A stretch of DNA of 64,000 nucleotides from contig NZ_FOOW01000003.1 in NCBI RefSeq assembly GCF_900113305.1, positions 180,389 to 244,388 on the forward strand, in the 5' to 3' direction. Under the pieces are notes generated by a model, which was given only the letters and a program-made list of their open reading frames with translations, was not told the origin of the DNA and made no database searches. Of the stretch, positions 26,221 to 35,377 are shown one piece after another. Positions within the stretch are counted from its first letter, which is position 1. The number at the start of each line of letters is the position of its first letter. The DNA comes from Prevotella sp. KH2C16. Its GTDB lineage: Bacteria > Bacteroidota > Bacteroidia > Bacteroidales > Bacteroidaceae. A program made the position numbers and the translations under genes.

Positions 26221-28023
26221 ATGGAAGCAGCGATAGAAAAGAGAGAGACCACGATGGAGAGAATCGTCAATTGGCGGAACCAGCATATCCCCGACCGCCA
26301 GATGACGCTCATACTCTCCTTCTTCGTGGGCTTCTTTGCCTCCGTCGCCGCCCTTTTCCTCCATTGGATTATCCGGCAGATCCAGATACTGCTCACTACG
26401 GGATTCACCATCACCAGTTACAACTGGCTCTACCTCCTGTTCCCCATCATCGGCATCTGGATTACCTCGATGTTTATTAAATATGTGGTAAAGGACAACA
26501 TCTCGCATGGTATTACCCGGGTGCTCTATGCCATTTCCACGAAAAACAGCCATCTGAAACGGCACAACTGCTGGTCGTCGGTCATCGCGTCGGCCATCAC
26601 CATCGGGTTCGGCGGTTCCGTAGGAGCTGAGGCGCCGATTGTGCTTACCGGATCGGCCATCGGCAGCAACCTCGGTCAGCTGTTCCATCTGGAAAAGAAA
26701 AACCTGATGTTGCTGGTCGGATGCGGAGCTTCTGCTGCCATCGCCGGTATCTTCAAGGCCCCGATAGCAGGACTGGTCTTCACGCTCGAAGTGCTCATGG
26801 TCGACCTGAGCATGGCCTCGCTGCTGCCCATCCTGATATCCTGCGTTACGGCAACCTGCTTCTCCTACATCTTCGTGGGCGACACCGCGCTCTTCAATTT
26901 CCACCTTGACAACGCATGGACACTCGAGCGCCTGCCCGCCTACACCCTCTTCGGACTGTTCTGCGGGCTGGTAAGCCTCTACTTCATGCGCACCATGACT
27001 GCCTGTGAGAATGTGTTTGCGAAGATGAAGAAACACACTTATGCAAGGCTCATCTTCGGCGGCCTCATCCTGAGTTCCCTCATTTTCCTCTTCCCGTCGC
27101 TGTACGGCGAGGGCTACGGAGCCATCGAAGTGCTGCTGAACGGCAACAGCGAGGCCGACTGGATGCACATCATGAACAACTCTCTCTTCTATGGCCACGG
27201 CAACTTGCTCGTGCTCTACATCGGCCTGGTATTGCTCACCAAGGTGTTCGCCACGAGTGCCACCAACGGGAGCGGCGGCTGCGGTGGAACCTTCGCACCC
27301 TCACTGTTCATCGGAGCCTTCGGCGGCTTCTTCTTTTCCCGCATCTGGAACATGTATCAAGTGGGAGTCTACCTCCCCGAGAAAAACCTCACCCTCATGG
27401 GCATGGCCGGCCTCATAGCCGGAGTGATGCATGCGCCGCTTACGGGCATCTTCCTGATTGCGGAAATCACGGGCGGCTACCAGCTCTTCATGCCGCTGAT
27501 TATCGTGTGCGTGGTTTCCGTCCTCACGATCAACATCTTCGAGCCTCACAGCATCTATGCCATGCGGCTGGCCCGGGAGGGAAAGCTGCTCACCCATCAT
27601 ATCGACAAGTCGATTCTCATATTGATGAACCTCGACAGCGTCATCGAGAAAGACTTTACTTCCGTAAACCCCGACCTCCCCTTGTCGAAACTGGTAAGGG
27701 TCATCAGCGAGAACGACTCTGAATTCCTCCCCGTCATCGACAAGGCGGGCACCCTGCTGGGTGAGATAGACATTACCAAGATCCGCCACATCGTCTTCCG
27801 CACCGAGCTTTACAACCGCATGACGGTAGGACAGCTGATGACAAAGGCACCTGCCACCCTCGGAATGAACGACCCCATGGAGGATGTAATGCGGAAATTC
27901 GACACCACGAATGCCAATTATCTGCCCGTCGCGGATGTCAACAACATTCTCGTAGGCTACATCTCCCGCACCCGCATGTATTCCATGTATCGCAAGCTCG
28001 TGGCCGACTTCTCGGCCGAATGA
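26221..28023 (+). CDS. ClC-family chloride channel/antiporter with CBS domains
   Basis: A 600-residue protein. The ClC membrane domain (about residues 25-450) has the conserved anion-path motifs 'GGSVGAEAPIVLTGSAIG' (with the gating Glu) and 'GSGGCGGTFAPSLFIG'. Two CBS domains follow (about 465-595), which often bind adenine nucleotides. It moves Cl-/H+ across the inner membrane and may aid acid resistance. It is the last gene of the run from the EFR1 gene through fmt; its stop TGA (28021-28023) forms the left edge of the palindromic element there. Confidence 0.92.
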   Translation: MEAAIEKRETTMERIVNWRNQHIPDRQMTLILSFFVGFFASVAALFLHWIIRQIQILLTTGFTITSYNWLYLLFPIIGIWITSMFIKYVVKDNISHGITRVLYAISTKNSHLKRHNCWSSVIASAITIGFGGSVGAEAPIVLTGSAIGSNLGQLFHLEKKNLMLLVGCGASAAIAGIFKAPIAGLVFTLEVLMVDLSMASLLPILISCVTATCFSYIFVGDTALFNFHLDNAWTLERLPAYTLFGLFCGLVSLYFMRTMTACENVFAKMKKHTYARLIFGGLILSSLIFLFPSLYGEGYGAIEVLLNGNSEADWMHIMNNSLFYGHGNLLVLYIGLVLLTKVFATSATNGSGGCGGTFAPSLFIGAFGGFFFSRIWNMYQVGVYLPEKNLTLMGMAGLIAGVMHAPLTGIFLIAEITGGYQLFMPLIIVCVVSVLTINIFEPHSIYAMRLAREGKLLTHHIDKSILILMNLDSVIEKDFTSVNPDLPLSKLVRVISENDSEFLPVIDKAGTLLGEIDITKIRHIVFRTELYNRMTVGQLMTKAPATLGMNDPMEDVMRKFDTTNANYLPVADVNNILVGYISRTRMYSMYRKLVADFSAE

Positions 28024-28115
28024 TATAAACGAGAAGATTACACACCGTTTGTAAGGATGTTACACATAGCGTGTAATCACATTACACACGGCGTGTAACA
28101 TCTCTCTTTGCCGCC
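28021..28115. repeat. 95-bp tripartite element with a different core (TTACAC/GTGTAA)
   Basis: Three near-palindromes built from TTACAC arms start at 28038, 28060 and 28082, exactly 22 bp apart. Aligned by palindrome centre to the AAAATCG elements, the closing hexamer GCCGCC falls at 28110-28115, exactly where GCCGCT lies in copies 1 and 2. The left hexamer is absent; that position holds the clcA-like stop codon. It lies between convergent genes. Confidence 0.75.
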
Positions 28116-28138
28116 TTTCACTTGTGGAGCCACGGCAC

Positions 28139-28173
28139 AAAAGAAGGCCCGACGCTGCAAGCATCAGGCCTTC
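28139..28173 (-). terminator. Intrinsic terminator of the ROK kinase gene
   Basis: On the minus strand GAAGGCC pairs with GGCCTTC across a 17-nt loop, followed by TTTTG. Confidence 0.75.
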
Positions 28174-28198
28174 AGGAATTATTTTATCTCCCCGAATA

Positions 28199-29185
28199 TC
28201 AATCCGGATTAATATCCCAGCCCACGGCACTTGCACCGAGCACCGCTGCCGACGAGCCGTCCAGCACGCTGATCAGGAACTTCGGCTTATCGCGGAAGAT
28301 GGTCAGAGAGTGCTCCTTATAGCTCTTTACGAGCGGCTCCATCAGCAGGTCGCCGGCCTTCGTCAGTCCGCCGAAGAAGATAAATGCCTCGGGAGACGAG
28401 AATGCCGCGAAGTCGGCACAGGCCTCGCCCAGCATCTTACCGGTAAACTCATATACTTCCTTTGCCAAGGCATCGCCCTTGCCGGCAGCAATCGACACCT
28501 CGAGAGAGGTAATGTCTTCCGGCTTATATTCACGCAGCAGAGACGCGTCATCGCGCGTAGCAAGGAATTCCCTTGCCGTACGGGCAACTCCCGTTGCCGA
28601 GCAATAGGCCTCCAGGCAGCCGCAGCGCCCACAGCCACACGGGCGCCCGTTGTCGCGACGCATGATGACATGGCCCAGCTCGCCGGCAAAGCCGTCGCAT
28701 CCATAGACCACCTGCCCGTTGATGACTATGCCCGAACCCACTCCGGTGCCAAGAGTCAGCATGATGAAGTTCTTCATTCCGCGGGCCACGCCATAGGTCA
28801 TCTCGCCGATGGCGGCCGCATTGGCGTCATTGGTCAGGGCAACCGGAATGCCCAGGGCCTTCGAGAAGAGGTCGGCCAAAGGAACAATACCCGTATGGCC
28901 CCACTTCAGATTGGGAGCAAACTCTATGGTTCCCGTATAGTAATTGCCGTTAGGGGCACCGATGCCCATCGCCTTGATCTTGTCAAGGCCCCCCACCTGG
29001 TCTACGATTACATGAATGGCCTCTACTGAGGCTGCCACATAATCCTCCACTTTCTCATAGGCCTGAGTCTTAATAGCCGTAGTGGCCTTGATGTCGCCAC
29101 GGCTGTCTACAATACCGAATACTGAGTTCGTACCCCCCAGATCCAAACCGATAACATACGGTTTCAATTCATTGTTACCTTCCAT
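28199..29185 (-). CDS. ROK-family sugar kinase (glucokinase-like)
   Basis: A 328-residue ROK protein. ATP loop 'IGLDLGGTNSVFGIVDSRG', sugar-binding 'GTGVGSGIVINGQ' and 'AGELGHV', and the ROK zinc site 'CGCGRCGCLEAYCS'. There is no N-terminal helix-turn-helix, so it is a kinase and not a repressor. The likely role is glucose phosphorylation; N-acetylhexosamines are alternatives. A full promoter lies at 29230 and the gene is monocistronic. Confidence 0.92.
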   Translation of the reverse strand: MEGNNELKPYVIGLDLGGTNSVFGIVDSRGDIKATTAIKTQAYEKVEDYVAASVEAIHVIVDQVGGLDKIKAMGIGAPNGNYYTGTIEFAPNLKWGHTGIVPLADLFSKALGIPVALTNDANAAAIGEMTYGVARGMKNFIMLTLGTGVGSGIVINGQVVYGCDGFAGELGHVIMRRDNGRPCGCGRCGCLEAYCSATGVARTAREFLATRDDASLLREYKPEDITSLEVSIAAGKGDALAKEVYEFTGKMLGEACADFAAFSSPEAFIFFGGLTKAGDLLMEPLVKSYKEHSLTIFRDKPKFLISVLDGSSAAVLGASAVGWDINPD

Positions 29186-29229
29186 TTCTAATATTTTGTT
29201 TGTTTTTTAGTTATTCATTTCCTCATACG

Positions 29230-29237
29230 CAAAGGTA
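29230..29237 (-). promoter_or_regulatory. Promoter of the ROK kinase gene (TTTG-N19-TACCTTTG)
   Basis: Exact -7 box with a perfect -33 TTTG (plus-strand CAAA at 29257-29260), 19-bp spacer; ATG 44 nt downstream. Confidence 0.75.
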
Positions 29238-29333
29238 AAGAAAAAGCCAGACTAAACAAAGAATATTTAAGATTATTTTATCCGAGGGAGTGGTTTTTTC
29301 GTTCTCCGCCTTTCTTTTTTCAATAATAATTTG

Positions 29334-29341
29334 TAATTTTG
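29334..29341 (+). promoter_or_regulatory. Promoter of the LysE-type gene (TAATTTTG)
   Basis: Exact -7 box 8 nt before ATG 29350, so a leaderless or near-leaderless mRNA is predicted. TTTC lies 19 bp upstream as a weak -33. Confidence 0.6.
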
Positions 29342-29349
29342 CACCCGAT

Positions 29350-30021
29350 ATGCCGTTCCCGTTTCAAATAGACATCTTGGATCTCATATTCAAAGGGATC
29401 TTGATAGGTATCATTGCCTCTGCTCCGATGGGACCCGTAGGGGTGCTTTGCATACAGCGCACCTTGAACAAAGGCCGCTGGTACGGGTTCGTTACGGGAG
29501 TGGGAGCGGCTGTCAGCGACATCATCTACGCGCTGTTCACTGGTCTCGGGATGAGCTTCATGATGAACCTCATCAACGACCCGACCAACCTTTTCTGGCT
29601 CAAGATCATTGGAAGCGTCGTGCTGCTGGTATTCGGCATCTACTGCTACCGCAGCAATCCCACCCGCAAGATACATGCAAGCAGCAATAACAAAGGTACA
29701 CTCTGGCACAACGGAATCACCGCATTCCTGATTACTTTCTCCAATCCGCTGATCATATTCCTATTCATAGCAACTTTCGCCCAGTTCACTTTTGTCATTC
29801 CCCACAAGCCAATAGAGATGACCCTGGGCTATTTGAGCATCGTAGGCGGTGCCCTGCTGTGGTGGTTCGGGTTGACTTGGCTCGTAGACAAGATAAGAGG
29901 AAAATTCGATAACAACGGTATACTCATTATTAATAAGGTGATTGGCTGTGTCGTGATATTAGTCTCCCTAATCATACTCGTCGGCACGGTATTCAACCTT
30001 TACTCATTAACATCCTACTAA
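29350..30021 (+). CDS. LysE/RhtB-family amino-acid exporter
   Basis: A 223-residue membrane protein with about six helices. The family signature 'IIASAPMGPVGVLCIQRTL' with 'GWYGFVTGVGAA'-like continuation lies near residues 20-50, and 'TFSNPLIIFLF' in the middle. It probably exports an amino acid or similar metabolite. ATG 29350 is chosen because the in-frame upstream sequence contains the promoter box. Its stop overlaps the ATG of the DUF4924 gene by one base. Confidence 0.86.
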   Translation: MPFPFQIDILDLIFKGILIGIIASAPMGPVGVLCIQRTLNKGRWYGFVTGVGAAVSDIIYALFTGLGMSFMMNLINDPTNLFWLKIIGSVVLLVFGIYCYRSNPTRKIHASSNNKGTLWHNGITAFLITFSNPLIIFLFIATFAQFTFVIPHKPIEMTLGYLSIVGGALLWWFGLTWLVDKIRGKFDNNGILIINKVIGCVVILVSLIILVGTVFNLYSLTSY

Positions 30022-30569
30022 TGTTCATCGCTCAGGAACTACGCAAGAAAAGCATTGCCGAATACCTGCTCTATATGTGGCAGGTGGAAGATATCATCCG
30101 CGCCTACGGATGCTCGCTGGTCGTACTCAACCGGGAGTATATCAGCCGGTTCGACTATGATGAAGAGCAGAAGGAGGAGCTGCGCGACTGGTACGGTAAC
30201 CTCATCCGCATGATGAACGAGGAAGGCAAGCGTGAATACGGGCACCTGCAGATCAACGAGGTGCTCCTGAAGGATGTCATCGACCTGCACCGCCTGCTCC
30301 TGCAGTCAAGCAAGTTTCCTTTCTACAACGCAGCCTACTATAAGGTGCTGCCTTTCATCGTCGAGCTGCGCAACAAGGGAGACAAGGAGGTCAACGAGAT
30401 AGAGACCTGCCTCGACGCCCTTTACGGTGTGATGCTGCTGCGGCTGCAGAAGAAGGAGATAACGGCTGATACGGAGCATGCCATCAACGAGATTTCCACC
30501 TTCATCGGCTTGCTCTCCGACTATTATATAAAGGACAGGAACGAAGGTTTAAAATTCGAGGACGACTGA
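30021..30569 (+). CDS. DUF4924-family protein
   Basis: A 182-residue soluble, mostly helical protein. 'RKKSIAEYLLYMWQVEDIIR' at the N-terminus matches DUF4924 of Bacteroidota. No catalytic motif seen. It overlaps the LysE-type gene by one base and is 2 bp before rfbD, so it belongs to a tight operon LysE-DUF4924-rfbD-prfC. Function unknown. Confidence 0.75.
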   Translation: MFIAQELRKKSIAEYLLYMWQVEDIIRAYGCSLVVLNREYISRFDYDEEQKEELRDWYGNLIRMMNEEGKREYGHLQINEVLLKDVIDLHRLLLQSSKFPFYNAAYYKVLPFIVELRNKGDKEVNEIETCLDALYGVMLLRLQKKEITADTEHAINEISTFIGLLSDYYIKDRNEGLKFEDD

Positions 30570-30571
30570 AT

Positions 30572-31444
30572 ATGAACATTTTGGTTACAGGTGCCAACGG
30601 GCAGCTCGGGAACGAGATGCAGCTGGCCAGCAAGAATTCAAGAGACAACTATATCTTCACGGATGTCTGCGACGGGTATCGAAAACTTGACATCACCGAC
30701 CTTGAGGCCGTCCGCAAGGAGGTCAGGGACAACGACATCAAGTGCATCATCAACTGCGCGGCATGGACAAATGTAGACAAGGCCGAGACCGCCGGCGACA
30801 TTGTGGAGACACTGAACGCCAAGGCACCGGAGAATCTGGCCAAGGCTATGAAGGAAGCGGGCGGCTTGCTGGTACACATCTCCACGGACTATGTCTTCGG
30901 GGCAGACGCCTATAACACGCCTTGCAACGAAAATCAGCAGGGTAATCCCACCGGCGTGTACGGCCTGACGAAGCTTCACGGAGAGCAGAAAATCATCGCC
31001 ACGGGTGCTGACTACCTCATTTTCCGCACGGCTTGGCTGTATAGTGAGTTCGGGCATAACTTCCTGAAGACCATGCTGAACCTCACTTCCACGAAACCCC
31101 AGCTGAAAGTGGTCTTCGACCAGACGGGCACCCCCACCTATGCAGGCGACCTCGCCGAAGCCATCCTATACATTGTCGAGAACCGAAAGTTCGTCGGAAA
31201 CAGCGGCATCTACCATTATTCCAACGAAGGAGTGTGCAGCTGGTATGACTTCACGAAGCAGATTGCCGAGATTGCGGGCCATACCGACTGCGACATCCAG
31301 CCCTGCCACAGCAGCGAATACCCCTCGCCCGTGAAGCGTCCGGCCTACAGCGTGCTCGACAAGACCAAGGTAAAGGAAACCTTCGGCATCAAGATTCCCT
31401 ACTGGACAGACTCCCTGAAGAAGTGCATATCCAACATGAAATAA
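30572..31444 (+). CDS. rfbD: dTDP-4-dehydrorhamnose reductase
   Basis: A 290-residue extended SDR enzyme. Rossmann loop '[13 protein letters not shown]', catalytic 'YGLTKLHGE' (YxxxK) and '[16 protein letters not shown]', all diagnostic of RmlD/RfbD. It performs the final NADPH-dependent step to dTDP-L-rhamnose, a donor for surface glycans. The other rml genes are not in the window; here it sits between DUF4924 and prfC, 4 bp before the latter. The GT2 enzyme at 3951 could use such a donor, but that is speculation. Confidence 0.94.
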   Translation: MNILVTGANGQLGNEMQLASKNSRDNYIFTDVCDGYRKLDITDLEAVRKEVRDNDIKCIINCAAWTNVDKAETAGDIVETLNAKAPENLAKAMKEAGGLLVHISTDYVFGADAYNTPCNENQQGNPTGVYGLTKLHGEQKIIATGADYLIFRTAWLYSEFGHNFLKTMLNLTSTKPQLKVVFDQTGTPTYAGDLAEAILYIVENRKFVGNSGIYHYSNEGVCSWYDFTKQIAEIAGHTDCDIQPCHSSEYPSPVKRPAYSVLDKTKVKETFGIKIPYWTDSLKKCISNMK

Positions 31445-31448
31445 CCTC

Positions 31449-33014
31449 ATGAACGAAATAGAAAGAAGAAGAACCTTCGCCATCATCTCTCACCCGGATG
31501 CCGGCAAGACCACCCTCACCGAGAAATTCCTGCTCTTCGGAGGACAAATCCAAGTGGCGGGAGCCGTAAAGAGCAATAAGATTCGCAAGACGGCGACCTC
31601 CGACTGGATGGATATAGAGAAACAGCGCGGTATCTCCGTATCGACCTCCGTCATGGAGTTCGACTACCGAGACTATAAGGTGAACATACTCGACACCCCT
31701 GGCCACCAGGACTTTGCCGAGGACACCTACCGCACATTGACGGCCGTAGACTCGGCCATCATCGTGGTCGACTCCGCCAAGGGCGTCGAAACGCAGACCC
31801 GGAAGCTGATGGAGGTGTGCCGAATGAGGAACACGCCCGTTATTATATTCGTCAACAAGATGGATCGCGAGGGCCGAGACCCGTTCGACCTGCTGGATGA
31901 ACTGGAGCAGGAACTCAGCATCCATGTCCGCCCCCTGTCGTGGCCCATCGGCCAAGGCTTGAGGTTCAAGGGCGTATATAACATCTACGAGCAGCAGCTG
32001 AACTTGTTTACCCCGAACAAGCAGCGCGTTACGGAGAAGGTGGCCGTGGATGTACAGTCGAAGGAACTCGACCGGCATGTGGGCGAAAGGGAAGCCCGAC
32101 AACTGCGGGAAGACCTTGAACTGGTGGACGGAGTCTATCCCGAGTTTGATGTCGACACCTATCGGACGGCCGAGGTAGCCCCCGTTTTCTTCGGCAGCGC
32201 CCTCAACAACTTCGGCGTGCAGGAGCTGCTCGACTGCTTCGTGGAGATTGCCCCCAGCCCGAGACCCACCAAGGCCGAGGAGCGCATGGTGAATCCGACG
32301 GAGGAAAAGTTCACCGGCTTTATCTTCAAGATTACCGCCAACATCGACCCGAACCATCGTTCTTGCATCGCGTTCTGCAAGGTTTGCTCCGGAAAATTCC
32401 AGCGCAACCAGCCTTATCAGCACATCCGGCTGGGCAAAACGGTGAGGTTCAGCAGTCCTACGCAGTTCATGGCGCAACGCAAATCGACGATAGACGAGGC
32501 CTACCCAGGCGACATCGTGGGACTTCCCGACAACGGAATCTTCAAGATTGGAGACACGCTTACCGAGGGTGAAGCTCTCCATTTCCGCGGGCTCCCCAGC
32601 TTCTCGCCCGAACTCTTCAAGTATATTGAGAACGACGACCCCATGAAGTCAAAGCAGTTCAGCAAGGGTCTGGAACAGTTGATGAATGAAGGCGTGGCCC
32701 AGCTGTTCGTCAACCAGTTTAACAACCGCCGCATCGTGGGCACCGTGGGGCAGTTGCAGTTTGAGGTGATACAGTACAGACTGGAGAACGAATACAACGC
32801 CAAGTGCCGCTGGGAGCCGGTGCACCTCTACAAGGCGTGCTGGATTGAGAGCGACGACGCGGCCGAATACGACAACTTCAAGAAGCGCAAATATCAGTAT
32901 ATGGCCAAGGATCTGGAAGGCCGCGATGTGTTCCTTGCCGACAGCGGCTATGTGCTGAGCATGGCGCAGCAGGACTTCAAGCACATCAAATTCCACTTCA
33001 CGAGCGAGTTCTGA
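31449..33014 (+). CDS. prfC: Peptide chain release factor 3
   Basis: A 521-residue translational GTPase. G1 '[12 protein letters not shown]', G3 '[14 protein letters not shown]', G4 '[10 protein letters not shown]' are all present, and the C-terminal RF3 domain follows. RF3 removes RF1/RF2 from the ribosome after termination. It is the last gene of the operon starting at 29350 and converges on the UpxY-like gene. Confidence 0.96.
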   Translation: MNEIERRRTFAIISHPDAGKTTLTEKFLLFGGQIQVAGAVKSNKIRKTATSDWMDIEKQRGISVSTSVMEFDYRDYKVNILDTPGHQDFAEDTYRTLTAVDSAIIVVDSAKGVETQTRKLMEVCRMRNTPVIIFVNKMDREGRDPFDLLDELEQELSIHVRPLSWPIGQGLRFKGVYNIYEQQLNLFTPNKQRVTEKVAVDVQSKELDRHVGEREARQLREDLELVDGVYPEFDVDTYRTAEVAPVFFGSALNNFGVQELLDCFVEIAPSPRPTKAEERMVNPTEEKFTGFIFKITANIDPNHRSCIAFCKVCSGKFQRNQPYQHIRLGKTVRFSSPTQFMAQRKSTIDEAYPGDIVGLPDNGIFKIGDTLTEGEALHFRGLPSFSPELFKYIENDDPMKSKQFSKGLEQLMNEGVAQLFVNQFNNRRIVGTVGQLQFEVIQYRLENEYNAKCRWEPVHLYKACWIESDDAAEYDNFKKRKYQYMAKDLEGRDVFLADSGYVLSMAQQDFKHIKFHFTSEF

Positions 33015-33034
33015 TAATCACTCAACATACAGGA

Positions 33035-33129
33035 AGCGGCTTTCTGCGCAACAAAATCGCCGAAATCGTCGCACAAAATCGCCGAGATTGTTAGTCAATC
33101 TCGGCGATTTTGTCAAACTGGAAGCCACC
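33035..33129. repeat. 95-bp tripartite palindromic element, copy 3 (AAAATCG core)
   Basis: AGCGGC at 33035-33040, units at 33050-33071, 33072-33093 and 33094-33115, degenerate closing hexamer GCCACC at 33124-33129. In this copy the right arm of unit 2 (CGAGATTG) and the left arm of unit 3 (CAATCTCG) are exact complements and could form a hairpin. It starts 20 bp after the prfC stop, between convergent genes. Confidence 0.87.
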
Positions 33130-33175
33130 TTCCAGAAAACAGGAAACAAAAGCTGGGCAGTCAAGAACCCATCAG

Positions 33176-33781
33176 CTACTTTAGCTCAAGCGGCTTGCAA
33201 CACCAGCGCGACACCTTGATCATGACGGCCATGCCCGGCACTTCCTTCAGCAGATAATACTTTTTGCTCGAACGCACGAGCTTTCCGGAAAGCCCTTTCA
33301 GCGGGCCGTGCTCCACGGACACCGGCGTTCCGGCCTTCAGACGGGCCTCGTCGCCGGAAAGATACTTGCGCATCTCGAGCTCGGGATTGCACATTATCTG
33401 GAACTCCAGCATCTGCCGGTGGGGAATCTCGTAGTATTCCGGATTGTCCTTTGCCTTGCGCAGGATGCTCAACTTGTAGGGAACATCTGCCAGAATCCTG
33501 CGGGTTTCCGGCTCGGAATAGTCCTTTCGGATGAAAATCAGATTTCTGACCACGGGCATCAGGGCATGCTTCACGAGTTTTTCCGACCTCATGACATCCC
33601 GATATTCCATCGGAACGAAACAGGAGAGGCCCTTTGCCGTCAACAGATCGACGATTTCATGCTGCCGCGTCGTGAAGAGACGGGCGGCATACCAGTTCTT
33701 GCCGTCTTCCTCTACCCTGCCTCCCCAATTAGGAATGGGCAACACCTCTTCTTGCGAAACATTCTGAGAAAACTCGTCCAT
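33176..33781 (-). CDS. UpxY-family NusG-like transcription antiterminator
   Basis: A 201-residue NusG paralogue. N-terminal NGN domain ('WYAARLFTTRQHEIVDLL', 'CFVPMEYRDV') and C-terminal KOW motif ('GTPVSVEHGPLKGLSGKLVR'). In Bacteroidota, UpxY proteins bind RNA polymerase and promote elongation through capsule operons and are normally the first gene of such an operon. Here no capsule genes follow; the gene ends facing prfC. Start ATG 33781 is chosen because the -7 box at 33800 lies within the longer frame. Confidence 0.85.
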   Translation of the reverse strand: MDEFSQNVSQEEVLPIPNWGGRVEEDGKNWYAARLFTTRQHEIVDLLTAKGLSCFVPMEYRDVMRSEKLVKHALMPVVRNLIFIRKDYSEPETRRILADVPYKLSILRKAKDNPEYYEIPHRQMLEFQIMCNPELEMRKYLSGDEARLKAGTPVSVEHGPLKGLSGKLVRSSKKYYLLKEVPGMAVMIKVSRWCCKPLELK

Positions 33782-33799
33782 CTTCACTTGTTTTAGATA

Positions 33800-33807
33800 C
33801 AAAGGTA
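33800..33807 (-). promoter_or_regulatory. Promoter of the UpxY-like gene (TACCTTTG)
   Basis: Exact -7 box 18 nt upstream of ATG 33781. Confidence 0.6.
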
Positions 33808-33849
33808 ACTTTTTTCTTCGAGAATCGATGTAGTTTGCAAAATAATTTA

Positions 33850-33857
33850 TAACTTTG
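33850..33857 (+). promoter_or_regulatory. Promoter of the secreted protein at 33877 (TAACTTTG)
   Basis: Exact -7 box 19 nt before ATG 33877; divergent from the UpxY-like promoter. No -33 TTTG at standard distance. Confidence 0.6.
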
Positions 33858-33876
33858 AAAAAACAAAACAAGTATC

Positions 33877-35115
33877 ATGAAACGACTGAAAAGACTCCTA
33901 TACCTCTTCTTCCTGTTGACGCCGAGCCTCTCATCAGAGGCCGGAGACGAGTTCGTGAGAATCACTTCCGAGAGCCAGCTCACGGACAGTGCAGTCTATC
34001 TGATCACCTGCAAGGACGAAACAGGATACCGGAATCTGAAATGGCAACGCTATCCGAACAGCCGGATAGACAGCATCCTCATGTTTGAGAGCACCGCCGC
34101 CTATGCCTCGCTGCCGGAACTGAAGGACCACACCCTGCTCTTCCGAATAATCCGCAAGGACGGGCACTGGCTCTTGCAGAACACGGAGAACGAGCGATTC
34201 GTAGGCGAAGTCGACGCCACGGTTATCCAGCAACAGCAATACATGAATCTCTTCCTGCACAGCAAGACTGCCGACAGCAAGTTTCTTCTCGGCTTCTCTA
34301 AGAACCAGAAAGGCATCCAGATTCTGATAGGCAACAAGAGCCTGAGATACAATACGGACGCCGAAAGCTTCCGGCTGATGGCCAAGAGCAATACCTCCAT
34401 GGCCTACGCGGAACTCTACAGCGTATCGGGAAGCAAGCCGGCAGAGACCTTGACCCTAAGCCAGAACAGGGATTTAGGCGACCAGGACTTTGTCGGAACC
34501 GTGAAACTCGAGCGCACTTTCGAGAATGGATACTACAACACGCTCTTCCTGCCATTCGATATTGACTATCCACAGGATGTATTCGGCTCCGGCACCTCCT
34601 GCTATAAGCCCTCCGCATCCACGGACAGCACGGTTACTTTCACGAAGATGAGTGTAAACGAAAGCCTGAAAGCCAATACTCCTTATTTAATATACGGTAC
34701 CTTCTCGGGAGCTCCCTACACTTTCTACAACATCGATTTCCTGCATCAGGAGGCTGACTCCGTGGTCGACACAGCCCTCGGGCCCATCACCATCCACGGC
34801 GTCTACAAGCTCCAGAGGGTAGGTGGAAGCAGAGCCTTCATACTTTATCAGAAAGGATTCTATGTCTGCACAAGCCTCAAATCGATGACCATAGAGCCCT
34901 ATAAATGGTATCTGACCTGCCGCCAAGACAACGGGGGCAAGCTGACCCTGTTGCAAATTGACGGAGAGACCCTGGGTATCCGGAACCTGCATGGAGCCTT
35001 GCCTCAAGGCAGGTCGGCGATCTATACCCTGCAGGGCATCAAGATTGGAGACGACCGGAGCCGCCTTCCGCAAGGAGTCTACATTCAGGACGGGAAGAAA
35101 ACGGTCAGACATTGA
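33877..35115 (+). CDS. Secreted hypothetical protein with sorting-signal-like C-terminus
   Basis: A 412-residue exported protein of unknown function. Signal peptide at about residues 1-23; the body is beta-rich without a recognised catalytic motif. The last 35 residues, 'IYTLQGIKIGDDRSRLPQGV' then 'YIQDGKKTVRH', have the same pattern as the end of the M6 peptidase at 22843 (IYTL-x-G ... LP-x-G-V/I-Y-I ... KK). This suggests a shared export or anchoring route. It is monocistronic, followed by a hairpin near 35134. Confidence 0.68.
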   Translation: MKRLKRLLYLFFLLTPSLSSEAGDEFVRITSESQLTDSAVYLITCKDETGYRNLKWQRYPNSRIDSILMFESTAAYASLPELKDHTLLFRIIRKDGHWLLQNTENERFVGEVDATVIQQQQYMNLFLHSKTADSKFLLGFSKNQKGIQILIGNKSLRYNTDAESFRLMAKSNTSMAYAELYSVSGSKPAETLTLSQNRDLGDQDFVGTVKLERTFENGYYNTLFLPFDIDYPQDVFGSGTSCYKPSASTDSTVTFTKMSVNESLKANTPYLIYGTFSGAPYTFYNIDFLHQEADSVVDTALGPITIHGVYKLQRVGGSRAFILYQKGFYVCTSLKSMTIEPYKWYLTCRQDNGGKLTLLQIDGETLGIRNLHGALPQGRSAIYTLQGIKIGDDRSRLPQGVYIQDGKKTVRH

Positions 35116-35133
35116 GCTGATACAACAAGCTAA

Positions 35134-35166
35134 AATGGGACTTGTCTCACGACAAATCCCACTGAT
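35134..35166 (+). terminator. Hairpin downstream of the secreted protein gene
   Basis: TGGGACTTGTC pairs with GACAAATCCCA (one bulge) across a TCAC loop, followed by CTGATTTT. Confidence 0.6.
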
Positions 35167-35324
35167 TTTACTAAAACTAAATTAACCACTAAAAAAAACT
35201 AATCTTATCTCAAGTTATAGCATGTTGCTAACGCAACAATGCAAATATACAATAAAGATATCAAGAAACAAACTATTTTGAAACTTTTTTATCTATAAAT
35301 AAACGAAATTATAAGAAAATCTGG

Positions 35325-35355
35325 CTGATTCCTATAGAAGAACCAGCCAGACAAG
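35325..35355 (-). terminator. Intrinsic terminator of the outer-membrane protein operon
   Basis: On the minus strand TCTGGCTG pairs with CAGCCAGA across a loop of about 15 nt and is followed by TTTTCTT. Confidence 0.65.
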
Positions 35356-35377
35356 ATATATTTAAAGAAGTGTTACT

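Noticed and set aside
26200..27198. Long open frame antisense to the ClC channel gene
   Set aside because: Its product is a Glu/His/Asp-rich low-complexity string typical of the reverse frame of a GC-rich gene; the plus-strand protein has all ClC motifs.
31389..32582. Long open frame antisense to prfC
   Set aside because: No domain or start signal; the prfC frame carries every GTPase motif.
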